NCBI GenBank assembly: GCA_003460745.1
Contig: QTVU01000054.1
Span: forward strand, 1-13,903
Source: Firmicutes bacterium AM55-24TS
Lineage (GTDB): Bacteria; Bacillota; Clostridia; UBA1381
Length of the DNA stretch: 13,903 bases
Direction: 5' to 3'
In this document: one piece after another, positions 7,229 to 13,903 of the stretch
Layout: the number at the start of each line of letters is the position of its first letter
How positions within the stretch are numbered: the first letter of the stretch is position 1
The notes under the pieces: model-generated
Seen by the model: only the letters and a program-made list of their open reading frames with translations
What the model was told of the DNA's origin: nothing
Database searches by the model: none
Translations under genes and position numbers: made by a program

Positions 7229-7810
7229 TTAAAAAATATTTAAGTCTTTATCTTCTGTTTTGTTTTCTGTACAAACTTCAGAAAATATATCTTCAACATC
7301 TGTTTCAGAATTTCTTGAATTAATCTCTGATACTTTCTTTTCTGCTTTCTTTTGCTGAGCCACAATATTCATACAAATCTTAGACTTGATTGAATTGATT
7401 TCTGAAGTTACATTTTCAAGGTCTTCTTTCTTTTCAGCAGAATTAATCTCTGTTTTTAACTTTTCAATATCTTCATTTGCGATTTCCTTTTCATCCGAAT
7501 TAAATTCACCAAGTGCAGAATCTAATTCACCAAGCTTTTCAGCCACTTTTGCTTTAGCAAGTTCGCTTTCAAGAACACTTCTTTCAGCCCAATATGTTTC
7601 GTGGTCTTGCTTTAGTTTATCAAGAGTTGCTTGAATTTGTTTTACAGATGCGTTAAGTTCTGAAATCTTTGTGTCCTTTTCAGCAATTTCAGCATCTTTT
7701 TCTTCAATTTTTGTATTCAGTTCTGCTATTTTAGTTTCATAAGACTGTGTTTTATCATTAAGCTCTAATATAGTAGATTGAATAGCTTCTTTTACTTCAT
7801 TTATATCCAT
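7229..7810 (-). CDS. Nested scaffolding protein from an internal start (193 aa)
   Basis: Within the protease gene an ATG at 7810 (residue 210 of the long form) is preceded at 7821-7828 by AAAGGAGG, as strong as the sites of true gene starts here. The product begins MDINEVKEAIQ and consists of the coiled-coil part followed by an acidic C-terminus (ending EDKDLNIF), that is, scaffold without protease. This is the arrangement known from lambda C/Nu3. The site is seen directly; production of the short form is inferred. Confidence 0.68.
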   Translation of the reverse strand: MDINEVKEAIQSTILELNDKTQSYETKIAELNTKIEEKDAEIAEKDTKISELNASVKQIQATLDKLKQDHETYWAERSVLESELAKAKVAEKLGELDSALGEFNSDEKEIANEDIEKLKTEINSAEKKEDLENVTSEINSIKSKICMNIVAQQKKAEKKVSEINSRNSETDVEDIFSEVCTENKTEDKDLNIF

Positions 7811-8437
7811 TATTTCGTTTTCCTCCTTTTGTTGTTTCTTTTCATTTAACTCTATCAGAGTAGAAGTAGAATCTGCTGCCGATGTAACCATAGACCATCC
7901 TGAATGAACAAAGTCTATGGGAATACGCCCTTTGTCCAAATAACCATTTTTATATACAATTCCGTCATTACCTTCTGACTTATATATTTCAATGCTACCT
8001 TCAACTGACACACCATTGTTTACATCAGTTTCAAGTTGTTCAACAAAAGCATGGTATCTCATCTCATCTAAATATCCCTTACCAATAACAACTCTTTTAG
8101 TGCCATCGTCAGTTTCAATATCTTGAATGTATCCCTCTGTAAAATGTCCAACAATCGTAGCATTATCAAATACGGGCATACCATCTTCAATTCCGGTTAA
8201 TCCATGCCCGCTAATTTGTGTTCTCTCATCATCTAAAAACTCTACGGTTACACTCATATCTTTGATACTATCAAGTTGCGGAGCACAATATTCTTCAAGA
8301 AATGTAATGCCATTTTTGTTGTATTTAGTACCAACATCATCTACTACACATTCTGGAGGTTGCAATTCATACAAAACGGCAGTAAAAGCTCGTCTACCAT
8401 TTTTATATTTCTTTTCTGACAATTCAAAAGCTGCCAT
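7229..8437 (-). CDS. Prohead maturation protease fused to capsid scaffold (402 aa)
   Basis: Start ATG behind AGGAGGG. Residues about 15-190 look like a phage prohead serine protease: candidate catalytic His98 in VGHFTEGYI, and candidate Ser144 in NNGVSVEGSIEIY. The remainder, from about 195, is a long coiled coil of Glu/Lys/Leu heptads (TKIAELNTKIEEKDAEIAEK and following) typical of scaffolding. The protease frees the prohead by cutting the scaffold and the capsid N-terminus. An internal in-frame ATG (residue 210) has its own AAAGGAGG, so the scaffold is probably also made alone. It follows the portal and precedes decoration and capsid genes, the classic order. Catalytic residues are assigned by motif position and are inference; His78 is an alternative. 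Confidence 0.8.
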   Translation of the reverse strand: MAAFELSEKKYKNGRRAFTAVLYELQPPECVVDDVGTKYNKNGITFLEEYCAPQLDSIKDMSVTVEFLDDERTQISGHGLTGIEDGMPVFDNATIVGHFTEGYIQDIETDDGTKRVVIGKGYLDEMRYHAFVEQLETDVNNGVSVEGSIEIYKSEGNDGIVYKNGYLDKGRIPIDFVHSGWSMVTSAADSTSTLIELNEKKQQKEENEIMDINEVKEAIQSTILELNDKTQSYETKIAELNTKIEEKDAEIAEKDTKISELNASVKQIQATLDKLKQDHETYWAERSVLESELAKAKVAEKLGELDSALGEFNSDEKEIANEDIEKLKTEINSAEKKEDLENVTSEINSIKSKICMNIVAQQKKAEKKVSEINSRNSETDVEDIFSEVCTENKTEDKDLNIF

Positions 8438-8462
8438 TATTAACCCTCCTAAAAAATTGCAA

Positions 8463-8487
8463 TAAAATAAGCCAACAAATAGTTGAC
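8463..8487 (-). terminator. Weak hairpin with T-rich tail after the portal gene
   Basis: Arms 8471-8476 and 8482-8487 give a six-base stem with one wobble on the minus strand and a five-base loop, followed by TTATTTTATT. It is weaker than the other hairpins in the operon but sits in the same place: after a stop codon and upstream of the next ribosome binding site. Confidence 0.45.
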
Positions 8488-8506
8488 CCGTTTTCGATAT
8501 TAAGTT

Positions 8507-10155
8507 TTATGTTTTGTCACTGGGACTCGGAAGATTATTTCCTCCGTTACTTTGTGATTGTATTGTATTCTCATTTGTAGGATTATCCACGCTTGGTCTA
8601 CCACCCACATTATCATCTTTAGAAATGTTGTTACTTGTAAGGTGGGGGATATACTTATCAAATATTTTATTATCATATTCTTCATCGAGTATATTAAAAT
8701 AGACATCAGGATTAATTCCGGTGCTTGAAACAAGCATAGTCATAGACCCAGAAGCTTGCAAATATAAACTCTTCATCATTTCAAAGAATTGTTGTCTATT
8801 TACCAATGAAGTAGGCAGATAATACACTTCAACTCTATTACGTTTATCTTTTATGATATTTTCATTTATAACGTAATTAAGTTCATTTTGCAATTCTTGA
8901 ATCCACATATATAATTGTGCGTTAATCATTTCCAAATTGCTCTGACCATTTGCAAAAGTACCTGTTGATGAAGCACCTAATAATTGTGCAGCCATACCCA
9001 AATCCATAGCAATTTTATCAGTCAAATCACCTTCATTTTTTGATCAAAAATATCAGCAGTGCCAACATCTAAAGACTCGATTTTTGTGCCTGCGGACACC
9101 GTAAAAAATGAAGTTCCACCACGATTATTCTTAGTCATAACTGCTTGTTTGACTTTATCGTGTTGGTCTTGCTGTTGAGATTTTGTCAATGCACAACTAC
9201 CTTTATCTTTGCCTTCAGGCAATGTCTGAACAACAATACGATTATTTAATTCACGCAATACGTTTCTTTTTGTATCCACGAATTCATTTTGGTACAAAAT
9301 ATCTGATATTGCAGCAATCGCCAATGGGCGTCCCCAAGGCTCGCTCGTTTTACATTTTATTTTGTGAGCAATGGTATGCTTATTGTCTAATACAATCCAA
9401 TTATTTGAAGAATATCGACCTTTTTCCCAATTGGAATATGCTTTGCGAATTTCTGAAGGATATTTCTTTAACTTACGGTCACGTTCAGCCTTTGTAACAC
9501 ATTGCTCAAGAAAATACCTTAAATTAAAAGCAATAACGTTCCTGTTATTTTTTCGTCCTACTATTTTTGAATATTCATAAGGTAGGGGAATAAGTGAAGC
9601 ATTTATTCCCAAATCACAAAGTTCTATAATATTTTCAACATCATAGTCAGATAATGCTTTTGTAGCATCGTTGACTTTTTTTGTCGTTTCAAAATAATAA
9701 AAACAATTTCCTTCGTTCATATCTGTGAAAAGAGCATCACGAATAAATTGCTTGTCCTGAATAGCCTCCAAAGTCGAAAGCATTAGGTCTTTATTTTTGT
9801 TAAGCTTTGTTTTACTAAACTTCCGCTTTTTCCCATACACCACTCTATCTAAACAAGGCAATGCAACCATATAATCAATGGTATTTGTAACTACACCTTC
9901 GCTGTTATAAACAAACATCGCAAGCTTACGGGTAAGCGAATGATTTGCTATCGGATCTTTTACAATAGCACGAATTTCCTCTGGCGTAAATTCTGTATAT
10001 AGGTTACAACCAAAGATTGAACTATAATCGTTCACCGGCAATGTACTAAAATAGCTATTGAATTCATAAGAATTATTGACTTCTTGTTGAGAAACTGAAT
10101 TTGTTTCATCTGGTCTATCTCTTGTATGTTTTGTATTGTTGTCCGTACTAAACAC
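8507..10155 (-). CDS. Phage portal protein, reading frame broken by a single-base indel
   Basis: The first frame (10155 to 9022, 377 residues) and the next (8507 to 9025, 172 residues) are two parts of one portal protein of about 549 residues, the ring through which DNA enters and leaves the head. The first part holds SSIFGCNLYTEF, a central region with WIVLDNKHTIAHKIK and GRPLAIAAISDILYQ, and the long helix-rich ELNNRIVVQTLPEG segment typical of portals; the second continues with MDLGMAAQLLGAS, NLEMINAQLYMWIQELQNELN and an Asn/Ser/Pro-rich tail. One extra A in the A6 run at 9036-9041 (CAA AAA ATG to CAA AAA AAT GAA) joins them. The start codon is GTG, eight bases after the terminase stop, with AAAGGGG almost touching it, so the exact start is uncertain. 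Gene order supports the call. Confidence 0.83.
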
Positions 10156-10163
10156 CCCTTTCG

Positions 10164-11972
10164 TCAGTTAATTAATGTGGTATATTCATAATCACTTGAA
10201 TTACTAACCAAATCCATCTCCAATTGGTCTATAAAATATGAACCCATTGCAGCCGCAACATAACGGTCTTTTGTATTTGCACCTTTTTCATGGACTTTAA
10301 TTGTACCAGTTTGTGGATTTTTTTCATACAATAATTCAGCGGTTTCGCTTATTAATGCTTGAGTTTCATAAAACGGTTTTTCATATGCAAACTGTTTATC
10401 AACGTCAAATTCATTAGCATAATCCTTATTACTTAAAAGAATTTCATCTTTTGCTACGGTAGGAGTAACTAAAAAATTTATTCTACCTTCTTGCAAATTT
10501 CGCCTAAATGCATACGCCATATCACTATTTAATTGTTGAGTGGCATTTATTGTATAAATACATTCCTTCGCATTTGGGTCGGCAACAACACCTGAATATG
10601 TATCATTGTTCATGGCTTTCATTGGACTATAATCAATTTGGCGTTCTTCATCAAATAAAACTTTTCCAAGATTAATTACAATTTGAGATCCTGAATTTCT
10701 GGCATCAACTACAAAATAATCAGCCTCAAAATCGTCAAATAGTTCTCTAATTCGTATTGTTTGCAATGTTGTATCCCCACCTTTAGGTGCTTCTATATAC
10801 GAATATTCTCTACGATAACCTTGTTTTATTTGTAACTCATCATCGCCATTTGAATATGTCGTAGCTTCTGGAATTGCCCTAATACAACAATAAGCAGAAT
10901 TATCATTTTTATCTCCAGCGACAAATGCAAAGTCACATGATACAACTCTAATTTCACCATCCAATTTTGGAATGGCATATTTATTCTTGTTCTTTAATCT
11001 TACATCGTCATTGTTTCTTGGATAGAATACCCTCTTTAATGCTTGATTTTTTAAAAGAATATCATATGTGAAAAATGCCGATGCATTTTGTTTTGGACGC
11101 AAATTCAAAAATTCTATTGCAAATGTAATAGGGTCTTGCTTTTGTTTTTCTAACTGCATTTGCTTTTGCGTTCTAATATTATGTTTTAATGTTATACTTT
11201 CATCAAAAGCTAATACACAAACATTTTTATCATTCAACATACCTTTAAAATTAGGATCAACAATTTTTTCCCAAACCCAATGACCATCAAACCATGATGA
11301 ACTTATATAAACATCTTGAGGGTCTTCCTTCAATACTTCAATAGAAGAATAACAAGCCTCTAACATATAGGGAGCTTGCCTAATTGTTTGGAATGGTGAA
11401 ATAACCGAATTATCTACATCTTGTTCAATCTGCATACACTCTTCACGTACAGCGACATGGGATCGTAGACCTCTTGCAAATTTATTTGCAGTAAACACCT
11501 TAATGGTACTTCCATTTTTAAAATACACAACAGATTCATTTTGGCTGTCTTTTATACTACGAATTTCTTTACGTAGTGCAGGAGACATTTCCATAAGTTC
11601 ATTAACAATTTTCTCAGAAATTATTAATTTACTTTGTCCACGGGTAGCCGAACCTAAAACAATACGGGAATATGGACGAGTTATCGCTCTACAACAAGAG
11701 AATAAAGCAATAATAAAACTTTTTGCCGCAGCACGAGATGCAATAATAGCAATGAGTTGAGATATACCCATAAAATATAAAATTATTGCTTGATAGAAAT
11801 GTAGTTTAATGCCAAGATAATCGGTTGCCAATCGATGAAGATTCCTTCTAAAAAACGTATTCCACAATAAAACATGGTCTACATTGTCTGGATTACTAAG
11901 ATAATGAGTAGATGGGAATTTTTTGTATAGATTTTTTTGCTTATCGTCCGCATATTTAAATTGTTTATTCAT
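10164..11972 (-). CDS. terL: Terminase large subunit (602 aa)
   Basis: The motor and nuclease that packages phage DNA into the prohead. The ATPase half has a Walker A-like loop ASRAAAKSFI (Lys84, Ser85), unusual in having Ala in place of the usual Gly before Lys, a motif III-like VLGSAT (105-110), and a Walker B candidate VAVREE (173-178, Glu177/178). The nuclease half has an RNase H-type core: VVSCDFAF (Asp347), ADYFVVDARNSGSQI (Asp423) and a C-terminal KDRYVAAAMGSYF (Asp569). Length is normal. The ATG overlaps the terminase small subunit stop by eight bases (ATGAATAA) with little ribosome binding site of its own, so the two are translationally coupled. The frame is intact. The gene symbol refers to function, not to a close named homologue. 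Confidence 0.93.
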   Translation of the reverse strand: MNKQFKYADDKQKNLYKKFPSTHYLSNPDNVDHVLLWNTFFRRNLHRLATDYLGIKLHFYQAIILYFMGISQLIAIIASRAAAKSFIIALFSCCRAITRPYSRIVLGSATRGQSKLIISEKIVNELMEMSPALRKEIRSIKDSQNESVVYFKNGSTIKVFTANKFARGLRSHVAVREECMQIEQDVDNSVISPFQTIRQAPYMLEACYSSIEVLKEDPQDVYISSSWFDGHWVWEKIVDPNFKGMLNDKNVCVLAFDESITLKHNIRTQKQMQLEKQKQDPITFAIEFLNLRPKQNASAFFTYDILLKNQALKRVFYPRNNDDVRLKNKNKYAIPKLDGEIRVVSCDFAFVAGDKNDNSAYCCIRAIPEATTYSNGDDELQIKQGYRREYSYIEAPKGGDTTLQTIRIRELFDDFEADYFVVDARNSGSQIVINLGKVLFDEERQIDYSPMKAMNNDTYSGVVADPNAKECIYTINATQQLNSDMAYAFRRNLQEGRINFLVTPTVAKDEILLSNKDYANEFDVDKQFAYEKPFYETQALISETAELLYEKNPQTGTIKVHEKGANTKDRYVAAAMGSYFIDQLEMDLVSNSSDYEYTTLIN

Positions 11973-12963
11973 CTATACCATCATCTTCCTCTACGTGATA
12001 TTCTTTATCTCTTTCGTTTGTTCCAAACATCAAATTTTTCAAAGGTCGTTTTACAAACCTATCAAAGTAATCACCAATATTATCAAAATCTTTATACAGT
12101 GTTTTATCTTTATAATACTCTTCAGGTGTATATTGAGAAATTGCTGCAAGAGTAACGCCTAAACATTCATCATTACTATTATCTTTTTCTTCTATTGTCC
12201 TAAGACCTGCCTGTTTAAATGTCTTGCTATATTGCTCAACAAGAGAAGCATATTCCTTTGAATCGCCTGATTGCAAAGCATGAATTTTTAACATATTGAT
12301 ATTGCATAAATCTTTAATAAAGATTTCTTGATTATTATCACAATTCGGATTATTTTTTTTCAACATACGGTAATGTTCATCAAGATTTTTATAGTCTTGT
12401 TCCGTGAATCCAATACCCCACCTGTCAACAGCAGAAGCGGAAATTGTTGAAGTTTCTGATTTTGCTTGCTCACGAGATGTAATTATTTCACTTTGCTTTT
12501 GCAAATAATGATATTTCATAGAATCGAAATATGTTTTGCCGATATTTGCAACTTGTCCCAAATTTTTCTTCGCACCATAATGGCTAATACGTGATCTATC
12601 TGCCGATATTTGCTTTGCTGCTTTTAGTCCTTCAATATCGTACACCCAACCAAATTGCATACAAAAATATTCGATTGCCTTACTTTCATTACCATTAAAT
12701 AAATCAACAAGCTTATAATAGTAAGCGTCTCTACATGAATTACAAATAGGAATATAGCCATCATTGCTTTGCCATAATACATCTGCTGATTTAGAAAAGT
12801 GATTTTTCTGCGTATCCCAAGAAGCCCCACAGCAAGTACATTTATATTTTTTTTCCGTCATTTGATTAGACTTTGGTATTCTAACATCGACATTAACATC
12901 TAAATTAAGAGGAGCGTCCATTTCTTCACGAATGCTTTCTTCTCTTGATTTTATTCCTGCCAA
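11965..12963 (-). CDS. Terminase small subunit with N-terminal zinc finger (332 aa)
   Basis: DNA-recognition partner of the large terminase. I start it at the TTG at 12963, nine bases after AAAGGAGG; an upstream in-frame TTG at 12984 lies before that site. Residues 42-45 (CTCC) and 74-77 (CNSC) form a four-cysteine zinc knuckle of the type seen in Clostridia phage small terminases, where it is followed by a Phe/Tyr-rich helix (YYYKLVDLF) and IEYFCMQFGWVYD. The rest is helical and charged, with an acidic C-terminus. At 332 residues it is larger than classic small terminases (140-200). It is the first gene of the leftward operon, divergent from the TIR gene, which suits an operon start. Function comes from family resemblance and the adjacent large subunit. 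Confidence 0.75.
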   Translation of the reverse strand: MAGIKSREESIREEMDAPLNLDVNVDVRIPKSNQMTEKKYKCTCCGASWDTQKNHFSKSADVLWQSNDGYIPICNSCRDAYYYKLVDLFNGNESKAIEYFCMQFGWVYDIEGLKAAKQISADRSRISHYGAKKNLGQVANIGKTYFDSMKYHYLQKQSEIITSREQAKSETSTISASAVDRWGIGFTEQDYKNLDEHYRMLKKNNPNCDNNQEIFIKDLCNINMLKIHALQSGDSKEYASLVEQYSKTFKQAGLRTIEEKDNSNDECLGVTLAAISQYTPEEYYKDKTLYKDFDNIGDYFDRFVKRPLKNLMFGTNERDKEYHVEEDDGIDE

Positions 12964-13161
12964 ATAGATATTCCTCCTTTTCAACTATTTTTTATCTCAT
13001 TTTCACTAGTCACGTCCCATCGAAAGAACTTAAAAACGCCGACCGTTTATGACCATATATATAAATTTATAAAAAACACAATAGTAGTAAAAAGTTGACA
13101 ATTACCATATATGGTGATATAATGATTTCAAGTTATAATATACAACGAAAGAAGAATTAAA
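12964..13161. promoter_or_regulatory. Divergent intergenic region between packaging operon and TIR cassette
   Basis: This roughly 200-base AT-rich spacer holds the TIR promoter at its right end and must contain whatever starts the leftward operon. On the minus strand a possible promoter is TTGTGT, sixteen bases, TATATG near 13056-13083, but it is a poor match and late phage genes often need an activator, so I do not call a promoter there. An ACCATATAT half-site at 13052-13060 repeats one arm of the palindrome in the TIR promoter. Confidence 0.5.
13095..13123 (+). promoter_or_regulatory. Consensus sigma-A promoter for the TIR cassette with palindrome in the spacer
   Basis: TTGACA (13095-13100) and TATAAT (13118-13123) are both perfect consensus boxes separated by the optimal 17 bases, about 40 bases before the TIR start codon. 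The spacer contains ACCATATATGGT (13104-13115), a perfect 12-base palindrome sitting where a repressor would block polymerase. The match is direct; the repressor is inferred. Confidence 0.85.
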
Positions 13162-13767
13162 TTGGAGAATACGACAAAACATAAATGTTTTATATCATTT
13201 AAAACTCAAGATATTGAATATAAAAAATACATTCAAGAACAATTAGACATAGACATGATAGATAAGTCTTTAAACGAGCCAATTCAATCTGAAGACGAAG
13301 ATTATATAATGCGAAAAATTAGAGAAGATTATTTATCTGATTCAACGGTTACAATTTGCTTAATTGGAACACAAAGTGCCGAAAATTCACCAAATGTTGA
13401 TCAAACCTATATAAAACGAGAACTTCAAGCCTCTTTGTATAACGGTAAAAACAATACAAGAAATGGTATCCTGGGTGTTGTACTACCTAATATGGAATCG
13501 AAAATATATCAAGGTTCATATACTTGTGCAATTTGTGGTGAAGCACATAGTATTGTAAAAATTAATTGTGATACAACAATATACGAATTTTGTTATAATT
13601 ATTATCTTCCAAAGCCATCAGACAAATGTGCTTGGAAAGAAGATGATAGATATTGTGTTCTTGTAAAATGGGAAGATTTTTGTATCGACCCAGAACAGTA
13701 TATAGAAAAGGCTTTCCAAAAACGAACTTCCCCAATAGCCGAAAAGGTGCAAGTATATCCTAAATAA
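13162..13767 (+). CDS. ThsB/DUF1863-type TIR-domain protein (201 aa), likely defence signalling enzyme
   Basis: TIR (MTH538/DUF1863-like) proteins of the Thoeris ThsB group use NAD to make a signal nucleotide on phage infection. Here the domain runs from residue 8: KCFISFKTQD (Ser12, Asp17), DKSL (34-37), the EDEDYIMRKIREDYLSDSTVTICLIG block (44-69) and IKRELQASL (Glu87, candidate NAD-cleaving Glu), then GILGVVLP (102-109). The C-terminal third is Cys-rich (CAIC 122-125, Cys136, 144, 156, 165, 174), an unusual insertion, then WEDFCIDPEQYIEKAFQKR as in the family end. No ATG lies between the preceding in-frame stop and the domain; the TTG at 13162 has GAAAGAAG upstream. It points away from the phage operon, has its own promoter and lies three bases before a SLATT-like gene. 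TIR identity is confident; catalysis and signal are inferred. Confidence 0.85.
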   Translation: MENTTKHKCFISFKTQDIEYKKYIQEQLDIDMIDKSLNEPIQSEDEDYIMRKIREDYLSDSTVTICLIGTQSAENSPNVDQTYIKRELQASLYNGKNNTRNGILGVVLPNMESKIYQGSYTCAICGEAHSIVKINCDTTIYEFCYNYYLPKPSDKCAWKEDDRYCVLVKWEDFCIDPEQYIEKAFQKRTSPIAEKVQVYPK

Positions 13768-13770
13768 ATT

Positions 13771-13903
13771 ATGAAAGATAATTATATATTTAAAGAATAT
13801 CAAGACTATTTAAAAAAAATGCTCGTCAACCGAGCAAAATTATATTTATAATAGATTAATTAATCAAATTATTTGGTATGATAAACAAGCTATAAAAAAG
13901 CAG
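13771..13903 (+). CDS. SLATT/DUF4231-like membrane effector, 5' end only, frame interrupted at an A8 tract
   Basis: An ATG three bases after the TIR stop opens MKDNYIFKEYQDYLKK and then stops after 26 residues in frame. From about 13814 another frame is open to the window edge and reads YNRLINQIIWYDKQAIKKQ, close to the opening of SLATT/DUF4231 proteins, which have a short helix with WYD-K-A before two membrane helices. One A fewer in the A8 run at 13812-13819 would join the two (ending KKCSSTEQNYIYNRL...); a shift near 13846 would also work. SLATT proteins are small two-helix membrane proteins thought to form pores as end effectors of nucleotide-signal defence, and are known beside TIR genes. 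The membrane part lies outside the window, so the call rests on one short motif plus context. Confidence 0.5.
13812..13836 (-). terminator. Hairpin plus U8, minus-strand terminator candidate inside the SLATT-like frame
   Basis: TGCTCG (13820-13825) and CGAGCA (13831-13836) form a perfect six-base stem with a five-base loop, and on the minus strand it runs straight into eight Ts (13812-13819). It would stop leftward transcripts coming from beyond the window before they cross the TIR gene. On the plus strand there is no good U-tract. The A8 run is also the site of the frame interruption in the SLATT-like gene. Confidence 0.6.

Noticed and set aside
8127..8465. Plus-strand open frame of 112 codons, and similar ones at 1614-1970, 3736-4062, 5132-5398 and 9183-9497
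   Set aside because: All are antisense shadows of well-supported minus-strand phage genes and have no ribosome binding site or recognisable domain.
9022..9024. Stop codon recoding (TGA read as an amino acid) to explain the split portal
   Set aside because: The continuation is in a different frame, so reading through TGA would not restore it, and TGA is used as a normal stop for the large terminase.
8507..9025. Second portal half as an independent gene
   Set aside because: Only a TTG start overlapping the previous stop, no ribosome binding site, and the sequence continues the portal protein directly after one added base.
13618..13803. Minus-strand open frame of 61 codons
   Set aside because: Antisense to the end of the TIR gene, hydrophobic by reversal of its codons, with no ribosome binding site.
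13771..13851. A stand-alone 26-residue peptide after the TIR gene
   Set aside because: Possible, but a better reading is the 5' part of the SLATT-like gene, given the open neighbouring frame with a recognisable motif.
1..13903. tRNA genes, CRISPR repeats, insertion sequences or attachment sites
   Set aside because: No cloverleaf, regularly spaced repeat, transposase motif or integrase gene was found on either strand by eye.

Overview
The window is AT-rich, its genes start behind strong AGGAGG-type ribosome binding sites, and the standard genetic code fits. The protein families are those of tailed phages of low-GC Firmicutes, most likely Clostridia (Lachnospiraceae/Ruminococcaceae-type gut bacteria). 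It reads as a prophage or phage genome segment. Almost all of it is one leftward (minus-strand) DNA packaging and virion morphogenesis operon. A host-defence-like cassette is transcribed the opposite way at the right edge.

In transcription order (right to left), the phage module is: zinc-finger terminase small subunit (11965-12963), terminase large subunit (10164-11972), portal (8507-10155, frame broken), prohead protease fused to a scaffold that has its own internal start (7229-8437, scaffold from 7810), a small decoration-type protein (6737-7171), major capsid protein (5612-6705, frame broken), a DUF5659-like small protein (5368-5550), three or four connector/neck proteins (4834-5337, 4426-4821, 3399-4415 with an Ig-like tail, 2898-3388 frame broken), a conserved phage protein (2066-2908), a tail-tube-like protein (1209-1997) and a small Cys-rich protein (862-1140). 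Beyond a strong terminator lie an 84-residue unknown protein and a RecU-type Holliday junction resolvase (10-453). U-tract hairpins sit just upstream of the most abundant structural genes and probably set stoichiometry by partial termination or RNA processing.

At the right edge, a near-perfect sigma-A promoter with a palindrome in its spacer drives a ThsB/DUF1863-type TIR protein (13162-13767). Three bases further on starts a gene that looks like a SLATT/DUF4231 membrane effector (13771 to the window edge). TIR plus SLATT is the logic of a nucleotide-signal defence pair: the TIR enzyme makes a signal from NAD and the membrane protein responds. The SLATT reading frame is interrupted at an A8 tract.

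Four phage genes carry apparent single-base frame breaks: portal, major capsid protein, the 2898-3388 neck protein, and possibly the Cys-rich protein. The three clear cases are each repaired by one extra A in an A-run before AT. This points to systematic homopolymer error in the assembly, a decaying prophage, or (less likely) programmed frameshifting. No tRNA, rRNA, CRISPR array, insertion sequence or attachment site was seen, and no stretch above 300 bases lacks a gene.
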